64,000 bases of DNA from Sulfobacillus benefaciens (GTDB lineage Bacteria; Bacillota; Sulfobacillia; Sulfobacillales; Sulfobacillaceae): contig PXYT01000008.1 of the NCBI GenBank assembly GCA_003023725.1, forward strand, positions 1 through 64,000. The letters run 5' to 3'. The notes below the pieces were generated by a model, which saw only the letters and a list, made by a program, of their open reading frames with translations, had not been told where the DNA came from and did not search any database. Shown here piece by piece: positions 1-9,093 of this stretch; positions within the stretch are counted from its first letter, which is position 1; each line of letters opens with the position of its first letter. The translations under genes and the position numbers were made by a program.

Positions 1-157
1 GGGCCGCATCCACCAGGCTCTGCCGCCCAAAGAGAGTCACGGCACCGGCAACCCCTAAAGCCGTCGTACCCACGAGAAACTGACGGCGACTCCATTGGTT
101 TTCTTCAACATTTTCGCCATTTAGAATATTCTCTTCTTTGGCGGGATTCTTTTCCAC
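1..157 (-). CDS. Tat-exported protein, N-terminal fragment (cut by window edge)
   Basis: Only the first 52 codons are inside the window. The GTG start at 157 follows AGGAGGAAAA, an excellent ribosome-binding site. The protein has a polar 23-residue lead, then SRRQFL followed by a hydrophobic run (VGTTALGVAGAVTLFG), the classic twin-arginine signal. The mature protein should therefore be folded, probably cofactor-bearing, and exported or membrane-anchored. Rieske iron-sulfur proteins, molybdoenzymes and multicopper proteins all carry such leaders; the visible part does not say which. The short form of this gene outside the track was found by reading the reverse strand directly. Confidence 0.75.
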   Translation of the reverse strand, partial: MEKNPAKEENILNGENVEENQWSRRQFLVGTTALGVAGAVTLFGRQSLVDAA

Positions 158-498
158 GCCTTTTCCTCCTTCACATGACCTGATGAAGATTTGACCCGCA
201 TCAGGTATATGTTTTTGAGCGGTGTCCACCGGGGTTATAAAAAGTTAACCAATCACCAAGAATATCGCTTTCAAAACCCCGTTATTACTTAACCAACATG
301 GCCCTGGATAGCTAGTTATTCCTTAAGATTTTACTACTCTTCGGGATTCCTAGGTGATTGTAGCACTTTTTGAACAAAAGCGATCCCACATTTTTTGTAA
401 AAGCACAAGGTTTTTACTAAAGTATAATAAATTAACAAGGTCTAGTTATATTTTCGAAGGCAGAGTGTGACAGTCGCGGATGAACAGTGAAAGCAAAA
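158..498. other. Gene-free stretch between the Tat protein and purK
   Basis: About 340 bases that are visibly AT-richer than the surroundings, with no open frame of note. It should hold the promoter of the Tat-protein gene (minus strand). I could not identify a convincing -35/-10 pair. Confidence 0.5.
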
Positions 499-524
499 CC
501 GCTCTGAGACTTATCTCAGAGCGG
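499..524 (-). terminator. Terminator hairpin overlapping the purK stop codon
   Basis: Perfect 11-bp inverted repeat CCGCTCTGAGA/TCTCAGAGCGG with a 4-nt loop, followed on the minus strand by TTTTGCTTTC. The purK TGA stop lies inside the right-hand arm, so the end of the gene is part of the hairpin. Confidence 0.75.
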
Positions 525-1658
525 CGGGTTGACCGTTAATGCTTCCCGAGCCTGACGCACTTTCCGGGCAGCGGCTTCCGGGGTTTCTGCTAAAGCGGTT
601 ATGTGTCCCATCTTTCTTCCCGACCGAGGTTCGGCTTTTCCATAGAGGTGCAAATAGGTGTGAGTGATGTCCATAGCCTTTTTCCAATTTAAAGACTCGT
701 GAAGCCACAAGTCTCCCAACAAGTTGGCCATAGCCGCAGGCCGTCCTTGACCCGAGAGCCCCAAAGGCAAGCCTGTAATAGCGCGAATGTGCTGGTCAAA
801 TTGTGAATAGTCAAAAGCCTCAATAGTTAAATGCCCCGAATTGTGGGGGCGCGGGGCCAGTTCGTTCACTAAAACCTCGTTGCCCACCACAAAGAACTCC
901 ACGGTCATCGTGCCCACCAAGTCCAAATCCGAGGCGATTTGCCGGGCATAGGAAATGGCCCGCTCTCTGATGTGTTCCGAAATTCGGGCTGGTGAAATAG
1001 ACACATCCAGAATCCCTTGGCGGTGATAATTTTCCATCACGCCAAAGTCCACAATGTCCTGCTGTTGGTCGCGAGTCAGCACTACCGAAATCTCCACATC
1101 GTAGGGAACAAATTCTTCAATAATCAAGGGCATGTCCGGCCACCTGCCCAGGACCTCTTCCAGTTCCACCCGGTTTTCGACTCGTGACTGCCCCTTCCCG
1201 TCATAGCCTCCCCGTGCTGTTTTCACAATGGCAGGGAAACGTCCGAACTCCAACAGCGAGGGGCGTTGGTCATAGGTTTCGGCCCACAGAAAGTTCGCGG
1301 TTTTTAACCCGAGCCGGCGGCACATATTCTTTTCATTAATCCGGTTCTGCGAAATCGACAATAGACGCGGGTTAGGAAAAACAGGGCGCTGGCGGGAAAT
1401 CGACTCGAGTTCGGGAACGCTGACGTTTTCAAATTCGTAGGTAATCACCGACGATAACGCGGCCAATTCTTCGACCGCCTCTCGATCTCCATACGGAGCC
1501 GTAATTTTCCTGTGTGCGATTTGGGCCAACGGAGAATCGGAATCGGGATCCAAAACCGCTACACGATACCCCAGTTCATAAGCGGAATATGCCATCATGC
1601 GGCCAAGCTGGCCTCCTCCGATTACGCCGATATAATCGCCGGGATCCAGTCTGATCAT
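516..1658 (-). CDS. purK: N5-carboxyaminoimidazole ribonucleotide synthase
   Basis: PurK makes N5-CAIR from AIR, ATP and bicarbonate in de novo purine synthesis. The 380-aa length is normal. The N-terminus carries the ATP-grasp pre-fold motif GVIGGGQLGRMM. The central part has KTARGGYDGKGQ (ATP-binding loop) and the C-terminal half has VNELAPRPHNSGH, which binds metal-ATP in PurK. The ATG follows AAGGAG. It lies 23 bp downstream of purE on the same strand, so the two form a purEK operon driven from upstream of purE. A terminator hairpin begins inside its stop codon. Confidence 0.97.
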   Translation of the reverse strand: MIRLDPGDYIGVIGGGQLGRMMAYSAYELGYRVAVLDPDSDSPLAQIAHRKITAPYGDREAVEELAALSSVITYEFENVSVPELESISRQRPVFPNPRLLSISQNRINEKNMCRRLGLKTANFLWAETYDQRPSLLEFGRFPAIVKTARGGYDGKGQSRVENRVELEEVLGRWPDMPLIIEEFVPYDVEISVVLTRDQQQDIVDFGVMENYHRQGILDVSISPARISEHIRERAISYARQIASDLDLVGTMTVEFFVVGNEVLVNELAPRPHNSGHLTIEAFDYSQFDQHIRAITGLPLGLSGQGRPAAMANLLGDLWLHESLNWKKAMDITHTYLHLYGKAEPRSGRKMGHITALAETPEAAARKVRQAREALTVNPPL

Positions 1659-1681
1659 AATTTGCGTCGACTCCTTGGTTT

Positions 1682-2170
1682 TTATGATTCGGAACGGTCA
1701 AGGGCCTGGTCAGTCGCCAAGACCTCTTGTTTCATGATGTCCCGATACTGGTGCAGGCGTTGGCGTAAGTCGCTGTCCGACAAAGCCAGAATTTCAGCGG
1801 CCAAAATAGCGGCATTTTTTGCCTGCCCAATAGCCACGGTTGCAACGGGCACGCCAGAAGGCATTTGCACGATGGAGAGAAGCGAATCAAGGCCTTGTAA
1901 GTGCCGGGAAGGAACGGGAACGCCAACGACCGGAACGGTCGTATAGGCGGCCGTCATCCCTGGCAGATGAGCAGCACCGCCCGCTCCCGCTATAATAACA
2001 CCATAGCCCCGGGTTTCCGCCATGCGTGCAAATTCCGCCATCCCTTCCGGGGTGCGGTGAGCCGACACAATTCGTACATCCACCTCCACACCAACGTCCC
2101 GCAAGAAATCCACGGCATCTTTCATCACGGGCCAGTCCGACTGACTCCCCATGATGACGGCAACTTTCAC
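1682..2170 (-). CDS. purE: N5-carboxyaminoimidazole ribonucleotide mutase
   Basis: PurE converts N5-CAIR to CAIR, the step after PurK. The 162-aa protein begins with the class I signature [10 protein letters not shown] and has the active-site segment [10 protein letters not shown] and the [11 protein letters not shown] loop. The start is GTG at 2170 behind AGGAGGAAAAAAG. It is the first gene of the purEK pair, and having purK beside it fits the bacterial (class I) two-enzyme route and not the AIR carboxylase type. Confidence 0.97.
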   Translation of the reverse strand: MKVAVIMGSQSDWPVMKDAVDFLRDVGVEVDVRIVSAHRTPEGMAEFARMAETRGYGVIIAGAGGAAHLPGMTAAYTTVPVVGVPVPSRHLQGLDSLLSIVQMPSGVPVATVAIGQAKNAAILAAEILALSDSDLRQRLHQYRDIMKQEVLATDQALDRSES

Positions 2171-2202
2171 CTTTTTTCCTCCTCGTCAGACAAACTGTTT
2201 CT

Positions 2203-2211
2203 ATTATACCA
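2203..2211 (-). promoter_or_regulatory. Extended -10 promoter for purEK
   Basis: Minus strand reads TGGTATAAT: a perfect TATAAT with the TG of an extended -10, about 30 nt before the purE ribosome-binding site. No good -35 is visible 17 nt upstream, which is usual for extended -10 promoters. No purine riboswitch is possible, since the leader would be only about 25 nt. Confidence 0.6.
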
Positions 2212-2230
2212 ATTTTAAAAGGGGTGATCT

Positions 2231-2647
2231 TCAGCGAAAATTTTGAGAGGACAAGCGCAACCAGTGGATCCGTTTTTGGTCTTGATGCCACGTGGAGGCC
2301 ACATCGGGGTACGGATGTGACATGATGCGGATGGGTGCGAAACGTTCCGGAGGCCAATGACGGACAATGAGGGTGGCGGGAGCGTTAGGTGTTCTGGCTA
2401 AAAAAAGAACGGTCTTATTCGTCCCGTGAATGTGCATGCCGTACACGAGACCTTGATCAATGAGCAACTGCAATTCCTTTGAGGAGACGGCAGGGAGTTT
2501 TCCCAGTTTTTTCAGGCTGACGGCCGGAGAAATCCGGGACGTAATCACTGGAGCTGCGGGGACGTGCACAAAAGGAATATGATACCGCACCCATGCGAAG
2601 GTGGCTACCAGCGCCATTGCTATCACCGCTGCCAACTTGGCGCGCAT
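2231..2647 (-). CDS. Small exported or membrane-anchored protein of unknown function
   Basis: 138 aa, not recognised. Residues 1-20 form a short basic start followed by a hydrophobic segment (signal peptide or single membrane anchor). The rest is soluble and contains many His and Trp residues towards the end. The ATG at 2647 sits at the right distance from GGGAGTGA, so I prefer it to the TTG one codon earlier. It ends about 20 bp before the purE promoter and is probably a separate unit reading in the same direction. Confidence 0.6.
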   Translation of the reverse strand: MRAKLAAVIAMALVATFAWVRYHIPFVHVPAAPVITSRISPAVSLKKLGKLPAVSSKELQLLIDQGLVYGMHIHGTNKTVLFLARTPNAPATLIVRHWPPERFAPIRIMSHPYPDVASTWHQDQKRIHWLRLSSQNFR

Positions 2648-3548
2648 CAAAGGTCACTCCCGAGGCTTTTAGCTATTACAATTATAAAACGCTGGCAAAG
2701 GCATTGAGGTCACACTCCCCAAGGAGTGTTTCGTGATTTTTTCTTCTCGTAGCTTATCATATTGCGTGTCGCTCGGATCACTGGAAACACTCCATATTTT
2801 TGAAGTGCCGGAAAATCTCACGGGGGCCCTAGATCGTAATGTACAAAGCCAGTCACTGCGCAAACAGTTGTGTGAAAATCTCGATAGCCTTCCCTCATTT
2901 AGCACTCGGCATAGTCTTCCAGGGTCGACGGGCGTTTTTCTGAGAGATCTCTTAGTCAAGGATCGGTGGACGATCGCTTAGACGCTTCATAAACTGCACC
3001 ATGACCTGGCCCACAGCTCCTCGACCAGCGGGAGCAATACCCAATGAATGTTGGAGACTGTCCAATAACTATGCAAATCACGATGGATGAAGCTGCGATC
3101 ATGTCAAGCCTTGTGCGGGTTTCATGCGCGTAGTCTGCAACTTTGTTAAAGGCGCACGGAGCATCAAGCCCCAGAATCTCGGCACCGGGTACACCTCCCC
3201 TTACCGCAAGCCTCTTCATAACGGCTTTATCTTAATCACAAGGATAGGTTTCAATGAACACTTACTTGTAGAATAGTTGATGACGATAAATCTCCATCAT
3301 AGACTGTATAGCGGTGCGGCAGGGCCCTATACGAATTCTACCGCCTCCCTGTGATAACGATCTCAACATCAATTGGTACAGGCACAAACAAAAACGGGGA
3401 TGACGTGCCGCCAAATTGCGGTCATGCGACCAGGACATCCTATTGTCACCACTGCGCCGCGCCGTCTGTTGGCGCTAATCCCCCATTACCTCTTCACGGC
3501 ATCGAAAAGGGCTTCTTAGTCTCTGCGAAAAAAGGTAAAATACATTAT
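2648..3548. other. Gene-free stretch before moaA
   Basis: About 900 bases. Two open frames exist (2733-2981 on the plus strand, 2956-3219 on the minus strand), but neither has a ribosome-binding site or recognisable composition, and they could be remnants. An open frame also runs into moaA from 3351 without a usable start signal. I see no RNA gene or repeat. Confidence 0.4.
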
Positions 3549-4607
3549 ATGACAAAGTGTGCCGCCTCCATGGAAAGGGTGAGAAATCCGTTGCCAGCGA
3601 TTCTTGATAAACATCAGCGCCCCTTGCGTGATCTTAGAATATCCGTTACTGACCGGTGCAATTTTCGTTGCGTATACTGCATGCCCAAAGAGGTCTTCGG
3701 TGCCAAATTTCATTTTCTTCCCAAAAAGGAATTATTGACATTTGACGAACTGCAACGCACGGTGCGGATATTTGGACAATTGGGAGTGAGCAAAGTTCGC
3801 ATTACCGGGGGAGAACCCTTAATGCGTCAGGACTTGGATGTCTTGATCCGCCAGTTGTCCGAAGTCGAGGCCATCCAGGATATGGCCATGACCACCAACG
3901 GATATTTTCTTACACCCGAGAAGGCCACGGCACTCAAAAATGCCGGTCTTAAACGGATCACCGTCAGCCTTGATGCCTTGACCGATAATATTTTCAAAAC
4001 TGTTAACGACGTGGGCGTTCCTGTGTCTCGGATTTTGTCCGCAGTGGATGCCGCATTGACGGCGGGTTTAAAACCCGTCAAAGTCAACATGGTGGTTAAA
4101 CGGGACGTCAATGACCAACAAGTCATTCCCATGGCCCGGCATTTCCGTCATACTGGTGTGACTCTAAGATTTATCGAATACATGGATGTCGGCAACACGA
4201 ACGGGTGGCGCCTGGAAGATGTCGTCCAAGCCTCCGAAATTCTCTCAACGCTGCAAGAAGAATGGGACTTGGAGCCCGTGGCACCCAGCCATCCGGGCGA
4301 AGTAGCCAGACGGTTCCGCTACCGCGATGGCGGAGGAGAGATCGGCATTATTGCCTCAGTCACACAGCCCTTCTGTCGGCACTGTTCGCGCATCCGCATG
4401 TCGCCGGAAGGCCAGATCTATACCTGCCTGTTTGGGTCAGAAGGATTCGACCTTAGACAGCTATTACGCGATGAGAACGTCGACGACCAGCACATTATTG
4501 AGACCTTGACGGCGCTTTGGACAGAACGCCGCGATCAATACTCACTTTTGAGAACTCAAATGACACCCTCCCAGCCCAAAGTGGAGATGTCACACATCGG
4601 CGGTTGA
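3549..4607 (+). CDS. moaA: GTP 3',8-cyclase (molybdenum cofactor synthesis)
   Basis: MoaA is a radical-SAM enzyme that, with MoaC, turns GTP into cyclic pyranopterin phosphate, the first step of Moco synthesis. The N-terminal cluster motif CNFRCVYC is near residue 34; the C-terminal second cluster is formed by CRHC and a later C (YTCLF). The protein ends in Gly-Gly, a tail needed by MoaA. I place the start at ATG 3549, giving 352 aa, with a weak AAAAGG 13 nt upstream; ATG 3570 is an alternative. The frame is open from 3351, but those extra 66 residues do not resemble MoaA. No other mo genes are near. Confidence 0.95.
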   Translation: MTKCAASMERVRNPLPAILDKHQRPLRDLRISVTDRCNFRCVYCMPKEVFGAKFHFLPKKELLTFDELQRTVRIFGQLGVSKVRITGGEPLMRQDLDVLIRQLSEVEAIQDMAMTTNGYFLTPEKATALKNAGLKRITVSLDALTDNIFKTVNDVGVPVSRILSAVDAALTAGLKPVKVNMVVKRDVNDQQVIPMARHFRHTGVTLRFIEYMDVGNTNGWRLEDVVQASEILSTLQEEWDLEPVAPSHPGEVARRFRYRDGGGEIGIIASVTQPFCRHCSRIRMSPEGQIYTCLFGSEGFDLRQLLRDENVDDQHIIETLTALWTERRDQYSLLRTQMTPSQPKVEMSHIGG

Positions 4608-4698
4608 ACCTACAGAAAGGATGACTTGAAGAAATTCCCTGCTTGCAGCCCCTCACTCCCGTTTTCGTCCGTGCATAACGTAACCACTGATTCACGCA

Positions 4699-4718
4699 AC
4701 AGATCCATCCGGATCTGT
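4699..4718 (+). promoter_or_regulatory. Hairpin directly before the asnB ribosome-binding site
   Basis: ACAGATCC/GGATCTGT is a perfect 8-bp stem with a 4-nt loop, ending 6 nt before GAGGAGG. It is too close to the translation start for a normal terminator and has no T-run. It may be an operator palindrome or an RNA stem that affects ribosome access. Confidence 0.4.
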
Positions 4719-4737
4719 AGAATGAGGAGGTTATACG

Positions 4738-6582
4738 ATGTGCGGCATAGCAGGATGGATAGACTGGCAACAGGACCTTCGGCAACGTCAGTCCGCCTTG
4801 GAAAACATGATCAGCCCCCTAACCTGTCGTGGTCCGGATGGCAGCGGAACCTGGGTTACGGCCCATTGTGCAATGGGGCATCGCCGTTTAGTCGTCATAG
4901 ATCGGGAGGGCGGCATGCAGCCGATGTCAAGGCGAAATGGCCAGGGAATCTATACGATCGTTTATAACGGTGAATTATACAATTACCGCGAGTTACGTGA
5001 GGAACTGATCAGCCTCGGATACACATTTTCTACAAAGTCCGACACTGAAGTGTTGCTCAGTGCCTATATGGCGTGGAATCATGAGTGCTTATCCCGGCTT
5101 AACGGGATTTTTGCCTTCGCACTCTGGAACGCGAGAGAACAAACGCTGTTTCTGGCTCGGGACCGTCTAGGGGTTAAACCGTTATTCTACGCTCCCCTCA
5201 AGCACGGGATGCTCTTTGGTTCGGAAATCAAAGCCATTCTGGCTCATCCCGAAATGCCGCATCAGGTTAGCGCGGAAGGCCTAGCCGAGGTGTTTGCCTT
5301 AGGGCCCGCACGAACTCCCGGTCATGGTGTATTTTCCGGCCTTCACGAGTTGCGTCCGGGTGAATATTTACAATATCGGCGCGGGCGCCTTCAAAGTTTC
5401 CGCTACTGGAATCTTTTATCTCATGAGCACCCGGACAATTTACTGACAACCCGCCAAACCATCAGAGATTTGCTGGAAGATACCGTCCAACACCAGCTGG
5501 TCTCCGATGTCCCGGTTGTCACTCTCTTGTCGGGGGGTCTTGACTCCAGCGCCGTGACCGCGCTGGCCGTAAAATCGTCCAATGAGGAACACAAAGGGCC
5601 CCTAAAAACCTTCTCGGTCGACTTTGCCGACATGCAGAAGCATTTCAAACCCACAGCTTTTCAGACAAATTTGGACGCCCCCTGGGTTGAACGCGTTTCC
5701 TCATATTTGGGAACCTTACATTCCCGCATTGTTCTGGACACCCCGGATCTTACAAATAATCTGGTACGGTCACTCCATGCGCGGGACCTTCCGGGGATGG
5801 CGGATGTCGACACGTCTTTACTGGTATTCTCCGAAGCCATTAAACAACAAGCTGCCGTCGGCCTTTCAGGCGAGGCTGCCGATGAGATTTTTGGCGGATA
5901 CCCATGGTTTCATCACCCTGATGCCATTCAATCGCAGACTTTCCCTTGGGCCCGACGCCTCGAGGACCGCGTCAGCATTTTCACTAACGACTTTATTAAC
6001 TATATTAGGCCCTTGGAATATGTGCGCCGGCGATATGAAGAAGCTCTCGACGAAGTTCCCCGTCTGGTTGGTGAGTCTCGGCACGCCGAACGCATCCGGG
6101 AAATCGGTTACTTGACTTTGACGAGATTTCTTCCAACCTTGCTGGATCGGAAGGATCGCATGGCAATGGCCGCAGGTCTTGAAATTCGGGTACCCTTTTG
6201 TGACCATAGGCTAGTGGAATATGTCTGGAATATTCCCTGGTCCATGAAAACCCAAGGGGCACATCGTAAGGTTATCCTCCGCCAGGCCTTGGAGGGCTTG
6301 CTGCCGGACGACGTGTTGTGGCGTCAGAAAAGCCCCTATCCGTCAACTCCGAACCCCTCATATTTTTTAAGCATGCGCAACGAGCTTCTTAGAATCCTTG
6401 AGGATTCGCAATCGATTCTCCACCGCATCATCGATGCTGGGCGACTAAGGGGATTAATGGACAAAGGACCGATGGCTGAACAAATTCCCTGGTTCGGACA
6501 ACTAATGGGCAACGCCCAGTTGTTTGCTTTTCTCATCCAGGCCCATTATTGGTATACAGATTACCACATCCAGCTCATGTAA
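4738..6582 (+). CDS. asnB: Asparagine synthase (glutamine-hydrolysing)
   Basis: Makes asparagine from aspartate, glutamine and ATP. The protein begins MCGIAGW, so Cys2 after Met removal is the nucleophile of the N-terminal glutaminase domain (about residues 1-210). The C-terminal synthetase domain has the pyrophosphate loop LLSGGLDSSAV near residue 262 and GEAADEIFGGY near 380. At 614 aa it is full length for the long AsnB type. The start is fixed by GAGGAGG six bases upstream and the obligatory Cys2. It is transcribed separately from moaA (130-bp gap with a hairpin) and ends in a bidirectional terminator shared with dapA. Confidence 0.96.
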   Translation: MCGIAGWIDWQQDLRQRQSALENMISPLTCRGPDGSGTWVTAHCAMGHRRLVVIDREGGMQPMSRRNGQGIYTIVYNGELYNYRELREELISLGYTFSTKSDTEVLLSAYMAWNHECLSRLNGIFAFALWNAREQTLFLARDRLGVKPLFYAPLKHGMLFGSEIKAILAHPEMPHQVSAEGLAEVFALGPARTPGHGVFSGLHELRPGEYLQYRRGRLQSFRYWNLLSHEHPDNLLTTRQTIRDLLEDTVQHQLVSDVPVVTLLSGGLDSSAVTALAVKSSNEEHKGPLKTFSVDFADMQKHFKPTAFQTNLDAPWVERVSSYLGTLHSRIVLDTPDLTNNLVRSLHARDLPGMADVDTSLLVFSEAIKQQAAVGLSGEAADEIFGGYPWFHHPDAIQSQTFPWARRLEDRVSIFTNDFINYIRPLEYVRRRYEEALDEVPRLVGESRHAERIREIGYLTLTRFLPTLLDRKDRMAMAAGLEIRVPFCDHRLVEYVWNIPWSMKTQGAHRKVILRQALEGLLPDDVLWRQKSPYPSTPNPSYFLSMRNELLRILEDSQSILHRIIDAGRLRGLMDKGPMAEQIPWFGQLMGNAQLFAFLIQAHYWYTDYHIQLM

Positions 6583-6586
6583 TCCG

Positions 6587-6609
6587 GAAGGCCGGTCTCT
6601 CCGGCCTTC
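6587..6609. terminator. Bidirectional terminator between asnB and dapA
   Basis: Perfect 9-bp inverted repeat GAAGGCCGG/CCGGCCTTC with a 5-nt loop between the convergent genes asnB and dapA. The dapA TGA stop overlaps the right arm. T-tracts are poor on both sides. Confidence 0.65.
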
Positions 6610-7516
6610 ATGCCTCTGCCTCGGAGTATAACCCTGCCGAAACCAGCCGTATTATCAACTGCCGCAGCGACTCAAACGCCTGTTCATGATGAGGCGTCAC
6701 TAACGGCAACCTCACATCCCCCACCGGGATACCGAGATAATTCAGGGCCCATTTCACACTGATGGGGTTGGTGTAACGGAAGAGCTCTTGAAAGAGAGGT
6801 GTCAGGGTTGCATGAATCCGCCGGGCGCGCTCCAAGTTACCCTCGAGGACACTTTGGGTCATGGTGCCCAGTTCGTTTCCAACCAGATGAGCGGCTACAC
6901 TCACTACACCGTACGCTCCTAAGGTCAGTGCGGTAAAATACATGGCATCATCACCGGAATACACCCGTACCCGGGGAGGCAGCACACCAATAAGTTCCTG
7001 CAATTGCGGTAGAGATCCCCCAGCTTCTTTAATGGCCACAACGTTGTCACATTCTTGCGTGATGGTGCGCACAGAAGCAGGGAGCAAATTGACGCCGGTG
7101 CGGCTGGGGATATTGTAAAGCATAACCGGAATGGGTAACCCTGTGGCAATCTGAGTAAAGTGACGGATAAGACCTTCTTGCGGGGGTTTATTGTAGTACG
7201 GGCAGACCAGCAAGACTCCATCGGCACCATTGTCTGCCGCCTCCCAAGACAATTCACGGCTGTGGACGGTGTTATTGGTTCCGGTTCCCATCCATAAGGG
7301 AACATCGGGACCCAAGCGTTCACGAACGGCCCGCAACAATCTCATGCGCTCCGAATCCGTAAGCGCGGGCGATTCTCCAGTGGTGCCCGACAAAATAAGT
7401 CCCTCACTGCCGTGGGCCATAAGCCATTCGGCTAACCGACCTGCTTGATCATAATCCATTTCACCAGACTCGTTAAACGGGGTAACCATTGCAGTAAAAA
7501 TACGCGGTAATTGCAT
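6608..7516 (-). CDS. dapA: 4-hydroxy-tetrahydrodipicolinate synthase
   Basis: Condenses pyruvate with aspartate semialdehyde, the first committed lysine/diaminopimelate step. The protein (302 aa) has GTTGE, the catalytic tyrosine in YNIPSRTG and the Schiff-base lysine in VVAIKEAGG. The start is ATG 7516, seven bases after AGGAGG; the frame extends a few codons further up without a better signal. It is transcribed away from dapL, the later transaminase of the same pathway, across a shared control region. A 240-nt structured leader precedes it, so lysine-pathway control at the RNA level is likely. Confidence 0.96.
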   Translation of the reverse strand: MQLPRIFTAMVTPFNESGEMDYDQAGRLAEWLMAHGSEGLILSGTTGESPALTDSERMRLLRAVRERLGPDVPLWMGTGTNNTVHSRELSWEAADNGADGVLLVCPYYNKPPQEGLIRHFTQIATGLPIPVMLYNIPSRTGVNLLPASVRTITQECDNVVAIKEAGGSLPQLQELIGVLPPRVRVYSGDDAMYFTALTLGAYGVVSVAAHLVGNELGTMTQSVLEGNLERARRIHATLTPLFQELFRYTNPISVKWALNYLGIPVGDVRLPLVTPHHEQAFESLRQLIIRLVSAGLYSEAEA

Positions 7517-7763
7517 AAAAAAACCTCCTGTCAAAGTTGTGGAAATCTATCAAGCCTTCAGAAGCCGGAACGCACGCAAATTACGCACGAACCGGCCCGG
7601 TCTTAACGCCAGGCTTCTTCCACGACTTCGCAGAGGCCAAACCCAGAAGAGACTCAGAGCATACACAGACAGCTTGACAGGCGCTTAATTGAAACATATC
7701 GCCCATTTCCCTGTCTCTCCCTTCTGTGGCTAAGTGACTGCTTAATTCTTATTTTCTGGATTT
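7517..7763 (-). promoter_or_regulatory. Long structured 5' leader of dapA (possible riboswitch or attenuator)
   Basis: About 240 nt separate the dapA promoter from its ATG. On the minus strand I can pair 7713-7718 with 7648-7653 (GTCTCT/AGAGAC as plus-strand arms), 7612-7618 with 7560-7566 (GGCTTCT/AGAAGCC), and a long hairpin 7564-7596 (GCCGG closing a stem rich in G-U pairs). The last two share the GCC at 7564-7566 and so exclude each other, as expected for a switch. The position suggests a lysine-responsive leader. I could not match the conserved cores of the lysine riboswitch or the T-box, so the class is unknown. Confidence 0.5.
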
Positions 7764-7792
7764 ACTATATCATGATGCCTTTCACGCGTCAA
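7764..7792 (-). promoter_or_regulatory. Strong sigma-A promoter of dapA
   Basis: Minus strand: TTGACG (7792-7787), 17-nt spacer, TATAGT (7769-7764). Five of six bases match consensus in each box. The start of transcription should be near 7757, leaving a 240-nt leader. Confidence 0.8.
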
Positions 7793-7914
7793 ATAAAAAT
7801 GCATCGGCTCCTCAATAAAATGCGTTGCACTTTATAGAGACTTGTGTCATAACTGAGATGTTTAAAAATCCGCGCGAATTATCACGATTTCACGTCTAGG
7901 AGGTTTAGGTTGGT

Positions 7915-9093
7915 ATGCAGCCGGCATCGCGAATGAACCAAATCCCCCCTTATTTATTTCTCGAACTGGACAAACTGGTTGCCAAACAGCGGCAACTGGG
8001 GCGCGATGTCATTTCACTGGGCATTGGTGATCCTGATCGCCCCACGATCCCCGTGGCCGTCGACGCATTGAAATTGGCGGTGGACAATCCCGATACCCAT
8101 CGCTACCCCAATTATCTGGGAAGCGAGGCGTTTCGGCAGTCGATCAGTCACTGGTATCACCAGCGCTTCGGCGTGGATCTGGATCCAGCATCCGAAGTTA
8201 TAGGTCTGATCGGATCAAAAGAAGGGATTGCACATCTCATCTGGGCCATGGCAGGGCCTGGCGACATCGTTCTTGTCCCCGATCCTGCTTACCCGGTCTA
8301 CCATACCCAATCCATTTTAGCCGGAGCCCAGTCCTATCCGCTCCCCCTCACCGCGGAGAACCAATTTCTTCCTGACCTGAACGCGATTCCCGAAGACATC
8401 TGGAACCGAGCTAAAATACTGTGGCTCAACTATCCCAATAATCCCACCGGTGCTGTCGCTACCCGGGAGTTCTACCAGGAAGCCGTTCGATTGTGTCTTT
8501 TGCATGATGTGCTATTGGCAAGTGACGGGGCCTATCTCGACATAGGCTTTGACGGCTACCGGGCACCTTCCTTGCTAGAGATACCGGGCGCAAAAGAGAT
8601 CGCAATTGAATTTTATTCGTTGTCAAAACCCTTCAATATGACTGGATGGCGTATTGCTGCCGCCGTAGGTAATCCACAGGCCATTGGCCTTCTGGGAACA
8701 CTGAAGAGCAATCTGGATTCGGGACCTTTTACCGCTATTCAGGACGCTGCCCGTGCCACATTGGAGTCCAATCCCTGGCCATTTATCCAGTCCATGAACC
8801 AGCTCTATCAAGACCGGCGAGATCTGGCCGTTCAGGCGCTCAATAACATGGGGATAGCAATATCGCCGCCCCGTTCTACGTTTTATTTGTGGTTTCAGGC
8901 ACCTTTTGGCATGACATCGCAAGAAGCGACCAACTATTTTGTTCATCATGCCGATGTGGTGCTCACGCCGGGAGAAGCCTATGGAAAACACGGAGAGGGA
9001 TGGCTGCGGATTTCTCTGACAATAGACACCCTCCGTCTGCAGGAGGGACTGGATCGTATGGCCCGCGCCTTGCGCGATCATCCTCCCGCGTAA
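7915..9093 (+). CDS. dapL: LL-diaminopimelate aminotransferase
   Basis: DapL converts tetrahydrodipicolinate directly to LL-diaminopimelate, replacing the succinylase or acetylase branch. The 392-aa sequence has the family blocks IPPYLF, DVISLGIGDPD, HRYPNYLG, IGSKEGIAHL and NYPNNPTGAV, and the PLP lysine in SLSKPFNMTGWR near residue 240. The ATG lies 11 nt after AGGAGG. A weak promoter (TTGCAC, 17 nt, CATAAC at 7825-7853) may serve it. Being back to back with dapA supports the pathway assignment. Its 3' end overlaps the convergent Nudix gene by 16 bp. Confidence 0.93.
   Translation: MQPASRMNQIPPYLFLELDKLVAKQRQLGRDVISLGIGDPDRPTIPVAVDALKLAVDNPDTHRYPNYLGSEAFRQSISHWYHQRFGVDLDPASEVIGLIGSKEGIAHLIWAMAGPGDIVLVPDPAYPVYHTQSILAGAQSYPLPLTAENQFLPDLNAIPEDIWNRAKILWLNYPNNPTGAVATREFYQEAVRLCLLHDVLLASDGAYLDIGFDGYRAPSLLEIPGAKEIAIEFYSLSKPFNMTGWRIAAAVGNPQAIGLLGTLKSNLDSGPFTAIQDAARATLESNPWPFIQSMNQLYQDRRDLAVQALNNMGIAISPPRSTFYLWFQAPFGMTSQEATNYFVHHADVVLTPGEAYGKHGEGWLRISLTIDTLRLQEGLDRMARALRDHPPA

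Noticed and set aside
2733-3219. Two open frames between the unknown membrane protein and moaA
   Set aside because: No ribosome-binding sites and no family resemblance; kept only as a note in the gene-free entry.
3351-3548. Upstream extension of the moaA frame
   Set aside because: Open frame without a ribosome-binding site; residues do not resemble MoaA and are Cys/His-poor except for one cluster.
7517-7763. Lysine riboswitch or T-box identity for the dapA leader
   Set aside because: Neither conserved core could be found by eye, so only a generic structured leader is claimed.
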